This document shows, piece by piece, positions 1 through 8,848 of a stretch of 62,738 bases of DNA. The DNA comes from JAEUKQ01 sp964414755 (lineage in GTDB: Bacteria > Pseudomonadota > Alphaproteobacteria > JAEUKQ01). The DNA is taken from the NCBI GenBank assembly GCA_964414755.1, contig CAYPXH010000005.1:1-62738 (forward strand). Direction: 5' to 3'. The first letter of the stretch is position 1; each line of letters starts with the position of its first letter. A program made the position numbers and the translations under genes. The notes beneath the pieces were generated by a model. That model had not been told where the DNA came from. It did no database searches and saw only the letters and a program-made list of their open reading frames with translations.

Positions 1-1448
1 CTTTCTTTTAGTTCTTCCAAATCGGGATATGGCCCCAAAAACCAGTCGGTAATTAAGCGTGACTCGCGGAATGTAAGCAAGTTTATAGAAATAACCGGCA
101 GGTTAAAAACGCTAGGTTCTTTTGGATTAGTGCGTTTCGTAATTAATAAAAACACCCGCGAATGAGGCAGATAGGGAATAAAATTTTCTAAAAATGTGAT
201 TATATCCGACGTTGGCCATTGTAGGTCTTCAATAATAAAAATAATTGGGGTTTCCTGACTGATGCTTAATACAATTTTTGCCAGCGTTGCTGCTGCAATT
301 GACTGTTTTTCTTCGGCACCAAGGCTTTGCCAACGTGCATCGTCAACAGGCATGTTTAATAAATCTAGCAGGGCAGGTGGTCCAAATGGCTCGTCAATTT
401 TTAGATCCAACAGCAGCTGCTCGATCAAGGTTTTCATTTGCGCCTGGTGATTATGCTGTTTTGGGGCGAATATACGCCAGACTTCTTGTAAAAAACGCTG
501 TGGCTGATCGGGTAAGTTATATAATAAATATTCAATCACCTGCAATTGGGATGGTATTTTCTTCTTAACTTCGTGAATCAGACGCGATTTACCAATACCG
601 GCTTCACCAGTAATGCAAACGCCTAGACCAGCGCCGCCTGATTTAATCTGGTCAATCATGCGTAATATCTGATCAAGTTCAGTTTTTCGGCCAGCAAAAG
701 TATTATGATAAATTGAAGGTCGTTTGATTGAATTGATCTCTAGAAGCTGGTAAATTGGTTTGGGCTCCTGATTCGCGACCAGCTGAAATAAGCCTTTTTC
801 CTTATAGGTAATTGATGTGCTTAAAATTTTGACTATTTCAGGTCCAATAAAGGTTGTCTTAGGCTCAGCCCGGCTTTGTAAACGCTGGGCTGAATAGACG
901 CTGTCACCAACAATACGGTAATCGGTTTGCGACTGTCCAAGTGCCGACTGAATCATAACTTCACCAGATTCAATACCGATTCGAACTATCGCCTGCGGCA
1001 GTTTGGCAAAGTTTTCAAAACGCGGCAAATTTTCTTGCAAATGTTCATGAATGTGTTTGGCAGCCAGGCATGCGCGAATCGCATGATCTTCAAGTGATTG
1101 GGGTGCACCAAACACAGCAAGAATGCCATCACCCATAATCTGCACAACAGTACCACGGTACCGTTCAATTGATTCGACAATAAGACCCAAAATAAGCAAC
1201 AGCGAATCATTTGCATCTTCAGGGTCTTGGCCGCTAACCAATCGGGACGAGGAAACCAGGTCAACAAACATGACACTGGTGATTTTGCGTTCATCAGACC
1301 AGTTATCCCGACCTGTTGAATCAAGCGCAGATTGCTGACGTTTTAAGTTCAGCACACGTTGCCGCAGAAGATCCCCGCTGCTTGACACAGCTGAAGATAT
1401 TCTTCCCGGTGGTGGCGTAGGGTTGGTTGTTAGTTTTTTCTTTGCCAT
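1..1448 (-). CDS. Adenylate/guanylate cyclase with AAA ATPase domain (partial, C-terminus off the left edge)
   Basis: An open frame starts at the ATG at 1448-1446 and stays open to the left edge, giving about 482 visible residues. The N-terminal part (about residues 55-200) is a class III nucleotide cyclase domain. It has the metal-binding Asp63 in VMFVDLVSSS and Asp107 in IMGDGILAVFGAP. A STAND/AAA-type ATPase follows, with Walker A GEAGIGKS at 281-288 and a Walker B-like IIFIIEDLQW about 100 residues later. Family members of this layout normally continue into TPR repeats, which would lie outside the window. The protein probably makes cAMP or cGMP under control of its ATPase/TPR half; no transmembrane segment is visible. 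The substrate (ATP or GTP) and the signal cannot be read from the sequence. Several short open frames on both strands here are shadows of this gene. Confidence 0.88.
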   Translation of the reverse strand, partial: MAKKKLTTNPTPPPGRISSAVSSSGDLLRQRVLNLKRQQSALDSTGRDNWSDERKITSVMFVDLVSSSRLVSGQDPEDANDSLLLILGLIVESIERYRGTVVQIMGDGILAVFGAPQSLEDHAIRACLAAKHIHEHLQENLPRFENFAKLPQAIVRIGIESGEVMIQSALGQSQTDYRIVGDSVYSAQRLQSRAEPKTTFIGPEIVKILSTSITYKEKGLFQLVANQEPKPIYQLLEINSIKRPSIYHNTFAGRKTELDQILRMIDQIKSGGAGLGVCITGEAGIGKSRLIHEVKKKIPSQLQVIEYLLYNLPDQPQRFLQEVWRIFAPKQHNHQAQMKTLIEQLLLDLKIDEPFGPPALLDLLNMPVDDARWQSLGAEEKQSIAAATLAKIVLSISQETPIIFIIEDLQWPTSDIITFLENFIPYLPHSRVFLLITKRTNPKEPSVFNLPVISINLLTFRESRLITDWFLGPYPDLEELKE

Positions 1449-1580
1449 GATCCCAATACGGGAAATTTAATTTTTATCCCCACGCAATGCTTGTAACACC
1501 ATTAACAAAAAGTTGCCAGCAAAGAATGAAAGAATTACAATATTACATATATTTTTATTATATCGAATTCGGATTTTGAT

Positions 1581-3338
1581 GTGACTGCAATAAAAATTGC
1601 CCTAGCGCAAATGAATACATCGGTTGGCGACTTATCGGCCAATTACCAAAAGATTACAGTTTTTTGCAAGCAAGCAGTTGATCTGAATGCTGATTTGTTA
1701 ATTGTGCCCGAATTGGCGCTTTGTGGGTATCCAATCGAAGACATTCTTTTATCACCGTCATTTCAACAACAAATCACCTACTATCGACAACAGCTTCTGG
1801 AATTTAGTAAATCCGCAGATATTGCTCTGTTAATTGGCCTACCAGTGATTGATAAGGGTAAAATATATAATGCTGCCTGTCTTATGTACCGGGGTACCGT
1901 TATTCTGGAAAATTATAAATCAGAATTGCCAAATTATCAGGTTTTTGACGAAAAACGTATTTTTAGCCCGGGTCAATTACCCAGATTGGCGTATGTGAAG
2001 GGTGTGCCATGTGGTATTATGATATGTGAAGAAATGTGGCTTCCTGATGCGGCAAAGCATTTACAAAACCAAGGCGCACAGCTGTTGCTTGCCATTAATG
2101 CCAGCCCGTATGATGCCGGATTACAATTGCCGGCAATCAGCGCCGAACATCTTCCAGATAAGATAACATGGCGTCGTCAAATTGCCCAAAAACGTATTCA
2201 AGAAACGGGTTTACCCCTGGTTTACCTTAACCAAGTTGGTGCACAAGATGATTTAATATTTGATGGGTCGTCTTTTATTATGGATGCTGGTGGCAATGTT
2301 CTTTGGCAAGGACAATCCTTTGTCGAGGAACTTGCCTTGGTGGAATATGTTGCTGAATCTTCAAAGTTTGTAATTAAATTACCAGCCTTGCTGCCCAAAA
2401 CGGAACATGCCTTGACTGTTTCTGGGCCGAAAATTCAAAATAATTTTATTCTCAACAGCCATTTGGATTTACAAGCTTTGTATCAGGCCATCATGCTAGG
2501 GCTTAGTGATTATTTGGCAAAAAATAACCTGAACAATGTTGTTATCGGGCTAAGTGGTGGTATCGATTCAGCTTTAACAGCTGCAATTGCTGTTGATGCT
2601 CTTGGTGCTGACCGGGTTGTGGCTGTTATGATGCCGTCCCCCTATACGGCACGACAAAGTTTGGATGATGCTGATACAATAGCAAGATTGCTTGGAATCA
2701 AATTACATAACATTCCCATTAATGGGCTTATGCAGCAATATCAGGAAAGCCTAGCCCCAATGTTTCAAGGATATAAAAACGACACAACGGAAGAGAATAT
2801 TCAAAGCCGTATTCGTGGTGCTTTGCTTATGGCGATTAGTAACAAATTTGCGCCCCTGGTGCTTAGTACAGGCAACAAATCCGAAATAGCCGTTGGCTAT
2901 TCAACGCTTTATGGCGATAGTTGCGGTGCATATGCGCCATTAAAGGATGTTTATAAAACAACGGTTTTTGCATTATCACAATGGCGTAACATCATCGTTC
3001 CACCAAATGGTAAAGGACCTAAAGGCATAGTTATTCCTGAACAGGTTATTCAACGACCACCAACCGCTGAACTACGCCCAAACCAAAAAGATGAAGACAG
3101 TTTACCGCCATATGTTACTTTAGATCGTATTTTACAGGGGTTAATTGAAGAGGATCTAACAAAAAAGATGTTGGCGTATGCTGGCTTTTCATCAGATTTG
3201 GTACAAAAAATATGGCTTATGGTATGCCGGGCCGAGTATAAGCGTCATCAAAACCCGCCTGGCCCAAGAGTTAGCCCAAAAGCCTTTGCGCGTGAACGCC
3301 GTTATCCAATTACCCATGGCTGGCTTAAGCGTGAATAG
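1581..3338 (+). CDS. nadE: Glutamine-dependent NAD+ synthetase
   Basis: Makes NAD+ from deamido-NAD+ using ATP and ammonia released from glutamine; cytosolic, last step of NAD synthesis. The 585-residue length is normal for the two-domain form. The N-terminal nitrilase-type glutaminase shows the Glu-Lys-Cys triad: Glu44 (VPELALCGYP), Lys113 (before LPNY) and Cys149 (MICEEMW). The C-terminal ATP-pyrophosphatase domain has the PP-loop SGGIDS at 325-330. The start is a GTG at 1581; no in-frame ATG lies close by and the ribosome-binding site is weak. It stands alone between the divergently transcribed cyclase gene and cysS. With its own glutaminase domain it does not depend on free ammonia. Confidence 0.97.
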   Translation: MTAIKIALAQMNTSVGDLSANYQKITVFCKQAVDLNADLLIVPELALCGYPIEDILLSPSFQQQITYYRQQLLEFSKSADIALLIGLPVIDKGKIYNAACLMYRGTVILENYKSELPNYQVFDEKRIFSPGQLPRLAYVKGVPCGIMICEEMWLPDAAKHLQNQGAQLLLAINASPYDAGLQLPAISAEHLPDKITWRRQIAQKRIQETGLPLVYLNQVGAQDDLIFDGSSFIMDAGGNVLWQGQSFVEELALVEYVAESSKFVIKLPALLPKTEHALTVSGPKIQNNFILNSHLDLQALYQAIMLGLSDYLAKNNLNNVVIGLSGGIDSALTAAIAVDALGADRVVAVMMPSPYTARQSLDDADTIARLLGIKLHNIPINGLMQQYQESLAPMFQGYKNDTTEENIQSRIRGALLMAISNKFAPLVLSTGNKSEIAVGYSTLYGDSCGAYAPLKDVYKTTVFALSQWRNIIVPPNGKGPKGIVIPEQVIQRPPTAELRPNQKDEDSLPPYVTLDRILQGLIEEDLTKKMLAYAGFSSDLVQKIWLMVCRAEYKRHQNPPGPRVSPKAFARERRYPITHGWLKRE

Positions 3339-3420
3339 GTTTTTTTAGGTATTGCTTGCCCATCAAATGACAGCCTAGTATTGTTTTAATAATATATAAT
3401 CACTCTATTGGAAGCAACTA

Positions 3421-4815
3421 ATGGAACTTAGGTTATTTAATACGCTGACACGCCAGAAACAGCAATTTTTTCCAATCGACCCCCAAAAGGTACGCCTTTA
3501 TTGTTGTGGGCCAACGGTTTATGATCGTGCCCATGTCGGTAATGCACGGCCAGTTGTTGTGTTTGATGTGCTTTTTCGGTTGTTGCGGCATTTTTATGGT
3601 AGCCAGCATGTTATTTATGTGCGGAACATTACCGATATTGACGATAGAATAATTGAAGCAGCCCACAATAATAATGAATCGATAACTGCATTAACAGCAC
3701 GAACAGCACGTGCGTATCAGCTTGATATGGCCGCATTAGGCGCTCTTCCACCTACGCATGAACCAAGGGCTACGGAATATATACAGCCCATGGTCGAGAT
3801 GATAACGGGGCTTGTTGACAAGGGATGTGCCTATGAGAATCAGGGGCATGTTCTATTTCATGTTCCGGCTGATCCTGATTATGGCTGTTTATCAAAACGT
3901 CCGTTTGATGAAATGATTGCCGGAGCCCGCGTTGAGGTTGCACCCTATAAAAAACACCCGGCAGATTTTGTTTTGTGGAAACCAAGTAGCCAAGAACAAC
4001 CCGGATGGGATAGCCCTTGGGGACGTGGTCGACCAGGTTGGCATATTGAGTGTTCGGCGATGGCTGGTGCTTTGCTTGGTGAAGTTTTTGATATTCATGG
4101 TGGTGGTCTTGATTTAATTTTTCCGCATCATGAAAATGAAATTGCGCAAAGTCGTTGTGCTCATCATGGCCAGGCGCCAGTACGCTATTGGATTCATAAT
4201 GGGTTTGTTCAGGTTAACAGTGAGAAAATGTCAAAATCAAAGGGTAATTTTTTTACTGTGCGTCAATTGCTGGACCAAGGTTATGCTGGTGAAACGATAA
4301 GGCTCAATTTGCTTACAGCACATTATCGACAGCCTCTTGATATTTCTTCTGCAAGCCTTCATGACAGCAAACAGCAACTTGATAAGTTTTACTTGTCTTT
4401 ACAGGATATGCCTTATAATACACCTGTTAATGCGGCAATTCCGGCTGAATTTTTTGAAATAGTTGGGGATGATTTAAATATACCGCTTGCTATTACCTGG
4501 ATACATGATCAGGTCAATGCAATTCATAAGGCAAAGAATAGCGCACAGAAGTTGTTGTTGCAGGTTCAATTAAAACATGCTGCTTCTTTACTAGGCATAC
4601 TACAGCAATCATCAGCAAATTGGTTGCAACAAATAGGGCAGGTGGGTAATATTAATAGCCTGAATGCTGATGATATCGAACGGTTTATTCAAGAGCGGCG
4701 TCAAGCAAGGTTAGCAAAGGATTTTAAGAAAGCCGATCATATCAGGCAGCATCTTGAGGATAAAGGGATCATTTTAGAAGATAATCCAGCTGGAACAAGA
4801 TGGCGGCGTATATAG
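3421..4815 (+). CDS. cysS: Cysteinyl-tRNA synthetase
   Basis: Class I aminoacyl-tRNA synthetase that charges tRNA-Cys; cytosolic, essential. It has 464 residues, the usual bacterial length. The HIGH motif appears as HVGN at residues 38-41 and the KMSKS loop is exact at 269-273. The zinc-binding CCGPTVYD segment near the N-terminus and the HHENE stretch before KMSKS are present, as is the C-terminal anticodon-binding region ending in the typical IRxxLEDKGIxLEDxxxGTxWRR pattern. It follows nadE by 82 bp in the same direction and is followed by a hairpin terminator at 4863. No anomalies were seen. Confidence 0.98.
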   Translation: MELRLFNTLTRQKQQFFPIDPQKVRLYCCGPTVYDRAHVGNARPVVVFDVLFRLLRHFYGSQHVIYVRNITDIDDRIIEAAHNNNESITALTARTARAYQLDMAALGALPPTHEPRATEYIQPMVEMITGLVDKGCAYENQGHVLFHVPADPDYGCLSKRPFDEMIAGARVEVAPYKKHPADFVLWKPSSQEQPGWDSPWGRGRPGWHIECSAMAGALLGEVFDIHGGGLDLIFPHHENEIAQSRCAHHGQAPVRYWIHNGFVQVNSEKMSKSKGNFFTVRQLLDQGYAGETIRLNLLTAHYRQPLDISSASLHDSKQQLDKFYLSLQDMPYNTPVNAAIPAEFFEIVGDDLNIPLAITWIHDQVNAIHKAKNSAQKLLLQVQLKHAASLLGILQQSSANWLQQIGQVGNINSLNADDIERFIQERRQARLAKDFKKADHIRQHLEDKGIILEDNPAGTRWRRI

Positions 4816-4862
4816 TAAACATTAATTTGTGCTTACTAATTCTGAGAGTATATAAAAAGATA

Positions 4863-4890
4863 GCCTTAAAAAATTAAGGCCTATTTTGTT
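4863..4890 (+). terminator. Terminator after cysS
   Basis: A 7-bp stem (GCCTTAA at 4863-4869 with TTAAGGC at 4874-4880) and a 4-nt loop are followed by a T-rich stretch, 48 bp past the cysS stop codon. Confidence 0.6.
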
Positions 4891-4963
4891 TATTAAATGA
4901 TAATTGCTCTGATAAGGATTTATAAATTCTGAAAATATACCTTTTAGGAAAATTTATGAAATA

Positions 4964-4999
4964 AAAAACCCAATCAACAAATATGATTGGGCTTTTTAT
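4964..4999. terminator. Bidirectional terminator downstream of the small secreted peptide gene
   Basis: The arms CCCAATCA (4969-4976) and TGATTGGG (4984-4991) form an 8-bp stem with a 7-nt loop. It is flanked by A-rich sequence on the left and CTTTTTATT on the right, so it works on both strands. On the minus strand it lies directly downstream of the stop of the 40-residue peptide gene ending at 5019, which supports that gene being a real transcription unit. Confidence 0.75.
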
Positions 5000-5018
5000 T
5001 ATAAAAAATGTTAAAATG

Positions 5019-5141
5019 CTATTGCATGCATTCTTTTAATGTTAATGGAAATGGACAAGATTCCCAATCACGGGCCTGGGTGCTTAACGATGTTGCTGAT
5101 AGAAGGCCAAAAGCAAACAAAGCTAATAATAGTTTTTTCAT
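5019..5141 (-). CDS. Small secreted peptide with a cysteine pair, function unknown
   Basis: A 40-residue open frame begins MKKLLLALFAFGLL and shows a textbook signal peptide: two lysines, a hydrophobic core, then an STQA site for signal peptidase I. Cleavage would release a 17-residue peptide (RDWESCPFPLTLKECMQ) with two cysteines, which could form one disulfide in the periplasm or outside. There is no lipobox. The start at 5141 is chosen because GTGAGGAGAA precedes it by seven bases; a longer frame to 5234 has no ribosome-binding site. It has its own terminator (4964-4999) and lies alone in an AT-rich gap. I recognise no family. It could be a bacteriocin-like, signalling or small envelope peptide; sequence alone cannot decide. 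Confidence 0.65.
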   Translation of the reverse strand: MKKLLLALFAFGLLSATSLSTQARDWESCPFPLTLKECMQ

Positions 5142-5536
5142 AGTATTCTCCTCACATAATATTAAAATATAAATAAAAAACATATTCAAATTACTTAAAA
5201 TATGATTATGTCTTGTATACGAGTTTATATTCATTGTATAAATTTAAACAATATGTAATATTGCATTTTTAATTTAAATATTTTATTTACAATAAAATAA
5301 TAATATATATAATTTACAAAAAATAAAATAATGCTGCTATGCAGCATGAACATCGATTGATGTCTAGCATCAATAAAAATAAAAAAAATTACAAGCATAA
5401 TCCTTTTAAATAAGATTAATGCGCCGGGTACATCAATGTTATTTCAGCGATTCCCTTGCCAAAATGTGGTTAAGTAGATATGGTAAATACCGGCACCCTA
5501 CAGAAACAAAAAAAAGTGATGCAATGGAGGAAGTAA
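5142..5536. other. AT-rich intergenic region between the secreted-peptide gene and the aldehyde dehydrogenase gene
   Basis: About 395 bp without a convincing gene. It must hold the leftward promoter of the peptide gene and the rightward promoter of the dehydrogenase gene. Two inverted repeats stand out next to each other: ATGCTGC/GCAGCAT with a 3-nt loop at about 5331-5347, and ATTGATG/CATCAAT with a 5-nt loop at about 5356-5374. Neither is followed by a T-run, so they are not simple terminators and may be operators or RNA structure. Confidence 0.5.
5456..5484 (+). promoter_or_regulatory. Candidate sigma-70 promoter of the aldehyde dehydrogenase gene
   Basis: TTGCCA (5456-5461) and TATGGT (5479-5484) are 17 bp apart, about 50 bp upstream of the GTG start at 5537. 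This is a visual match only. Confidence 0.4.
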
Positions 5537-7039
5537 GTGGATGCAAAGATACCCCAGGATTGGCATAAAAAATCGGCAACAATAAAGTTTCCACGCGAAT
5601 TATTTATTAATGGCCGATTTGTCAAGGCGCAGTCAGGCAAACTTTTCGCAACAATAAATCCGGCAACAGGACAAATTCTTGCAGAAATAGCTGAAGGTGA
5701 TCGTTATGACATCGATTTGGCGGTGAAAGCTGCACGACAATCTTTTGATAAAGGCGTATGGGTGCGTATGCCAATTGCTGACCGCAAAAAAATTATGCTG
5801 CGCTGGCTTGAATTAATGGAAAAAAATTTTGATGATCTTGCGCTACTGGAAACATTAGATGTTGGCAAACCAATTCGGGATAGTTTGGCAGTAGACATAC
5901 CATTATCCATTAATTGTATTCGCTGGTATGCTGAAACAATGGATAAAATTTGTGACGAAGTTGCGCCAACAGGCTATGATTCTGTTGTCATGGTTCGGCG
6001 TGAGCCGCTTGGTGTCATTGGTGCGGTTTTACCCTGGAATTTTCCGTTGTTGATGGCAGCTTGGAAAATTGGCCCTATACTTGCAGCAGGTAATAGTTTG
6101 GTTATTAAACCGGCTGAGCAGTCACCGTTAACCACCTTAAAAATCGCGGAATTAGCCGCTGAAGCAGGGTTACCAGAAGGTGTTTTAAATGTTGTTCCAG
6201 GTTTTGGTGAAACAGCAGGGCAGGCTTTAGGTAAGCACATGGATGTTGATTGCCTGGCATTTACTGGCTCAACCGAGGTTGGAAAATATTTCCTGCGCTA
6301 TGCCGGTGATTCAAATATGAAAAGAGTATCTTTGGAATGCGGTGGTAAATCACCTAATATTGTTATGGCTGATGCACCAAATTTGGATGTTGCAGCAACA
6401 GCAGCGGCATGGGGAATCTTTTATAATCAGGGAGAGGCTTGTAGCGCAGGTTCCAGATTATTGGTTGAAGAAAAAATAAAAGATCGGTTTTTAGAAAAAG
6501 TTATTGCTGTTGCCAAAAAAATTAAGCTTGGTGATCCGCTTGATCCAAGTACTGGTATTGGTGCAATTATTGATCAAAAACAAATGCACCGTGTTCTTGG
6601 GTATATTGATATAGGTCAGAAAGAGGGTGCCAAGCTTTTGTGTGGCGGCAAAAGAGCTATTGAGACGAGCGGTGGATATTTTATTGAACCAACAGTCTTT
6701 GACCGTGTTCAGCCCAACATGAAGATTGCACAAGAAGAAATTTTTGGCCCTGTATTGTCCGTTATTACTTTTAAAGATGCTGAAGAGGCTGTTCGTATAG
6801 CTAATAATACAATTTACGGTCTTGCAGCAGCCGTTTGGACGAGTGACATTACAAAAGCGTTTCGTACTACGCAGGGACTAAGGGCAGGAACAATTTGGGT
6901 TAATTCTTATGATGATGGACATATGGCCATGCCTTTTGGTGGGTTTAAACAATCGGGATTTGGGCGCGACAAATCGCTACATGCCCTTGAAAAATATACC
7001 GACTGGAAATCGGTTTGGGTTAATCTTAAAACCTCTTAG
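5537..7039 (+). CDS. puuC: NAD(P)-dependent aldehyde dehydrogenase, PuuC-like
   Basis: Oxidises an aldehyde to the acid. The location beside polyamine uptake and glutamylation genes suggests gamma-glutamyl-gamma-aminobutyraldehyde or a similar polyamine-derived aldehyde. It has 500 residues, the standard ALDH length. The cofactor-binding PWNFP and FTGSTEVGK motifs are present, with the general base Glu267 in LECGGKSPN and the catalytic Cys302 in NQGEACSAGSR. The GTG start at 5537 is preceded by an excellent ribosome-binding site, GGAGGAAG. It is transcribed towards the leftward polyamine cluster, with its stop only 24 bp from the stop of the amidase gene. The exact substrate is inferred from context; betaine-aldehyde or other ALDH roles are possible. 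Confidence 0.85.
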   Translation: MDAKIPQDWHKKSATIKFPRELFINGRFVKAQSGKLFATINPATGQILAEIAEGDRYDIDLAVKAARQSFDKGVWVRMPIADRKKIMLRWLELMEKNFDDLALLETLDVGKPIRDSLAVDIPLSINCIRWYAETMDKICDEVAPTGYDSVVMVRREPLGVIGAVLPWNFPLLMAAWKIGPILAAGNSLVIKPAEQSPLTTLKIAELAAEAGLPEGVLNVVPGFGETAGQALGKHMDVDCLAFTGSTEVGKYFLRYAGDSNMKRVSLECGGKSPNIVMADAPNLDVAATAAAWGIFYNQGEACSAGSRLLVEEKIKDRFLEKVIAVAKKIKLGDPLDPSTGIGAIIDQKQMHRVLGYIDIGQKEGAKLLCGGKRAIETSGGYFIEPTVFDRVQPNMKIAQEEIFGPVLSVITFKDAEEAVRIANNTIYGLAAAVWTSDITKAFRTTQGLRAGTIWVNSYDDGHMAMPFGGFKQSGFGRDKSLHALEKYTDWKSVWVNLKTS

Positions 7040-7063
7040 GCATTTAAGGTGTTGCTACGGATA

Positions 7064-7942
7064 TTACAGTATTGAATCTTGTCCATCATAAGATAACAGG
7101 CGGGTGTACAATTCGGGACGACGGTCCCTAAAAAGACCCCATGATGCACGCTGTAACCTAATTTTTTCTAAATCAAAGCTTGCCGTAATTACTGCTTCAC
7201 TAACACGATCAGCTTCTGCTATTTTGGCACCAGTTTGATCGGTAATAAATGATGAACCGTAAAATGTCATCTGAAAATGATCGCCTTTTTCAACCCCAAT
7301 TCTGTTTGATGCCATAACTGGAATTATATTAGCCCCAGCATGCCCTTGCATGGTACGTTGCCAGTGATCTTTACTATCGATTGTTGTATCCTGTGGTTCA
7401 TTACCAATAGCCGTTGGGTACAATATCATATCAGCTCCCTGAAGGGCTAGAGATCGGGCTAATTCGGGAAACCACTGATCCCAGCATATACCAAGCCCAA
7501 CACGACCATAAGCCGTGTGCCAAACTTTAAAACCAGTATCACCAGGGTTAAAATAAAATTTTTCCTGATATCCTGGTCCATCTGGTATATGAGATTTGCG
7601 GTAAAGACCAAGCAGTTCACCATCGGCATCAATCATGACTACCGAATTAAAATAAGCGTTATTAGCACGTTCGAAGAAACTAATAGGAAGAACCACTTTA
7701 AGTGCCGCGGCAACTGTTTGAAAATGTCGGATCGTTGGATGATCATCAACAGGTTTGGCTAAAGCAAATAAAGCTTGTTTCTGATCTTTGCAAAAATAAG
7801 GTGTTTCAAACAACTCGGGCAGTAATATAATTTGTGCACCTTTCTGAGCAGCCAATAAAACCATACGCTCTGCTGTTGCAACGTTATTTGAACTATTTTC
7901 ACTACAAGCAAATTGCGTTGCTGCAACGGTTACTTTGTCCAT
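7064..7942 (-). CDS. aguB: N-carbamoylputrescine amidase
   Basis: Hydrolyses N-carbamoylputrescine to putrescine, CO2 and ammonia in the agmatine route. The 292-residue nitrilase-superfamily protein shows the catalytic triad Glu43 (LLPELFETPYF), Lys116 (YRKSHIPDGPGY) and Cys153 (GICWDQWFPE). The ICWDQWFPE block is typical of the AguB branch. It has a strong AGGAGG-type ribosome-binding site just upstream. It lies last in the leftward cluster, 84 bp after the permease gene potI. Its usual partner, agmatine deiminase (AguA), is not in this window, so the source of carbamoylputrescine is unclear. Confidence 0.88.
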   Translation of the reverse strand: MDKVTVAATQFACSENSSNNVATAERMVLLAAQKGAQIILLPELFETPYFCKDQKQALFALAKPVDDHPTIRHFQTVAAALKVVLPISFFERANNAYFNSVVMIDADGELLGLYRKSHIPDGPGYQEKFYFNPGDTGFKVWHTAYGRVGLGICWDQWFPELARSLALQGADMILYPTAIGNEPQDTTIDSKDHWQRTMQGHAGANIIPVMASNRIGVEKGDHFQMTFYGSSFITDQTGAKIAEADRVSEAVITASFDLEKIRLQRASWGLFRDRRPELYTRLLSYDGQDSIL

Positions 7943-8026
7943 TCGGACCTCCTTTTTGTTGATCGGTGCATCTGGTTCAATCTTTATGTGCTTGGCTTTT
8001 CTGTCAAGGTTATTTCTATGGCACGA

Positions 8027-8848
8027 TTAATTCTTTTTTTCGCGTTGTCGACCAATTATATTCGCGCTAATAATCCCCACACTAACAATTAAAATAAGAA
8101 TTGTCGCAAGTGCGTTAATTTCTGGGCTAATTCCAAGACGAACCTTAGAAAAAATAACCAGTGGTAATGTTGAAGCACCAGGGCCTGAAGTAAAATCACT
8201 AATCACGACGTCATCTAAGGATAAAGTAAAAGCAAGTAACCATCCAGCCACAATCCCTGGTGCAATAATTGGTAAAGTAATTAAGAAAAAAACTTTAAAG
8301 GGTCTTGCACCTAGGTCTGCGGCGGCCTCTTCAAGTGATCGGTCAAACCCAGCTAAACGAGACTGAACAACCACTGCAACATATGCCGTTGCAAAAGTTG
8401 TATGAGCAATGATTAGCGTTACTAAACCGCGGCCAACAGGCTCAATACCAAATATATTTTGAAGCAGCCCGTCAAGCTGAATAAACATTAACAACATCGC
8501 AAGACCAGTGATAACCTCGGGCATAACCAAGGGTGCACTAACCAAACCTAAAAATAAAAAACGACCACGAAATTTTGTAAATCGCGTTAAAACATAGCCA
8601 CAGATTGTTCCCAAAATTGCTGCCAGAGTAGCCGATAAGGACGCTACTTTTAAGCTGACCCAGACAGCATCTAGAATTTGGTTGTTATTGACTAGATTTA
8701 CATAGGCATCAAAAGAAAATTCTTGCCAAACGGTAACCAATTTTGATTTGTTAAAGGAAAAAATAATAAGCACAATTATTGGGGCATATAGAAAAATAAA
8801 GCCCAAGATCATACATATTAAAACAAACAAAGAAAGCCCGCGTTTCAT
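8027..8848 (-). CDS. potI: Polyamine ABC transporter permease, PotI/PotC-like
   Basis: Inner-membrane permease of a spermidine/putrescine-type importer, 273 residues with about six hydrophobic segments. The N-terminal segment runs from about residue 5 to 30. The conserved EAA loop that contacts the ATPase is visible as EEAAADLGARPFKVFFLITLP at about residues 175-195. Its start overlaps the end of the upstream permease gene by 4 bp (ATGA), so the two are translationally coupled. Placement after binding protein, ATPase and first permease matches the potFGHI order. Confidence 0.93.
   Translation of the reverse strand: MKRGLSLFVLICMILGFIFLYAPIIVLIIFSFNKSKLVTVWQEFSFDAYVNLVNNNQILDAVWVSLKVASLSATLAAILGTICGYVLTRFTKFRGRFLFLGLVSAPLVMPEVITGLAMLLMFIQLDGLLQNIFGIEPVGRGLVTLIIAHTTFATAYVAVVVQSRLAGFDRSLEEAAADLGARPFKVFFLITLPIIAPGIVAGWLLAFTLSLDDVVISDFTSGPGASTLPLVIFSKVRLGISPEINALATILILIVSVGIISANIIGRQREKKN

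Noticed and set aside
262..568. Plus-strand open frames opposite the cyclase/ATPase gene
   Set aside because: They lie antisense to clear ATPase coding sequence with in-frame motifs; shadows.
986..1324. 112-codon minus-strand frame
   Set aside because: Out of frame with, and inside, the cyclase domain that carries both metal-binding aspartates.
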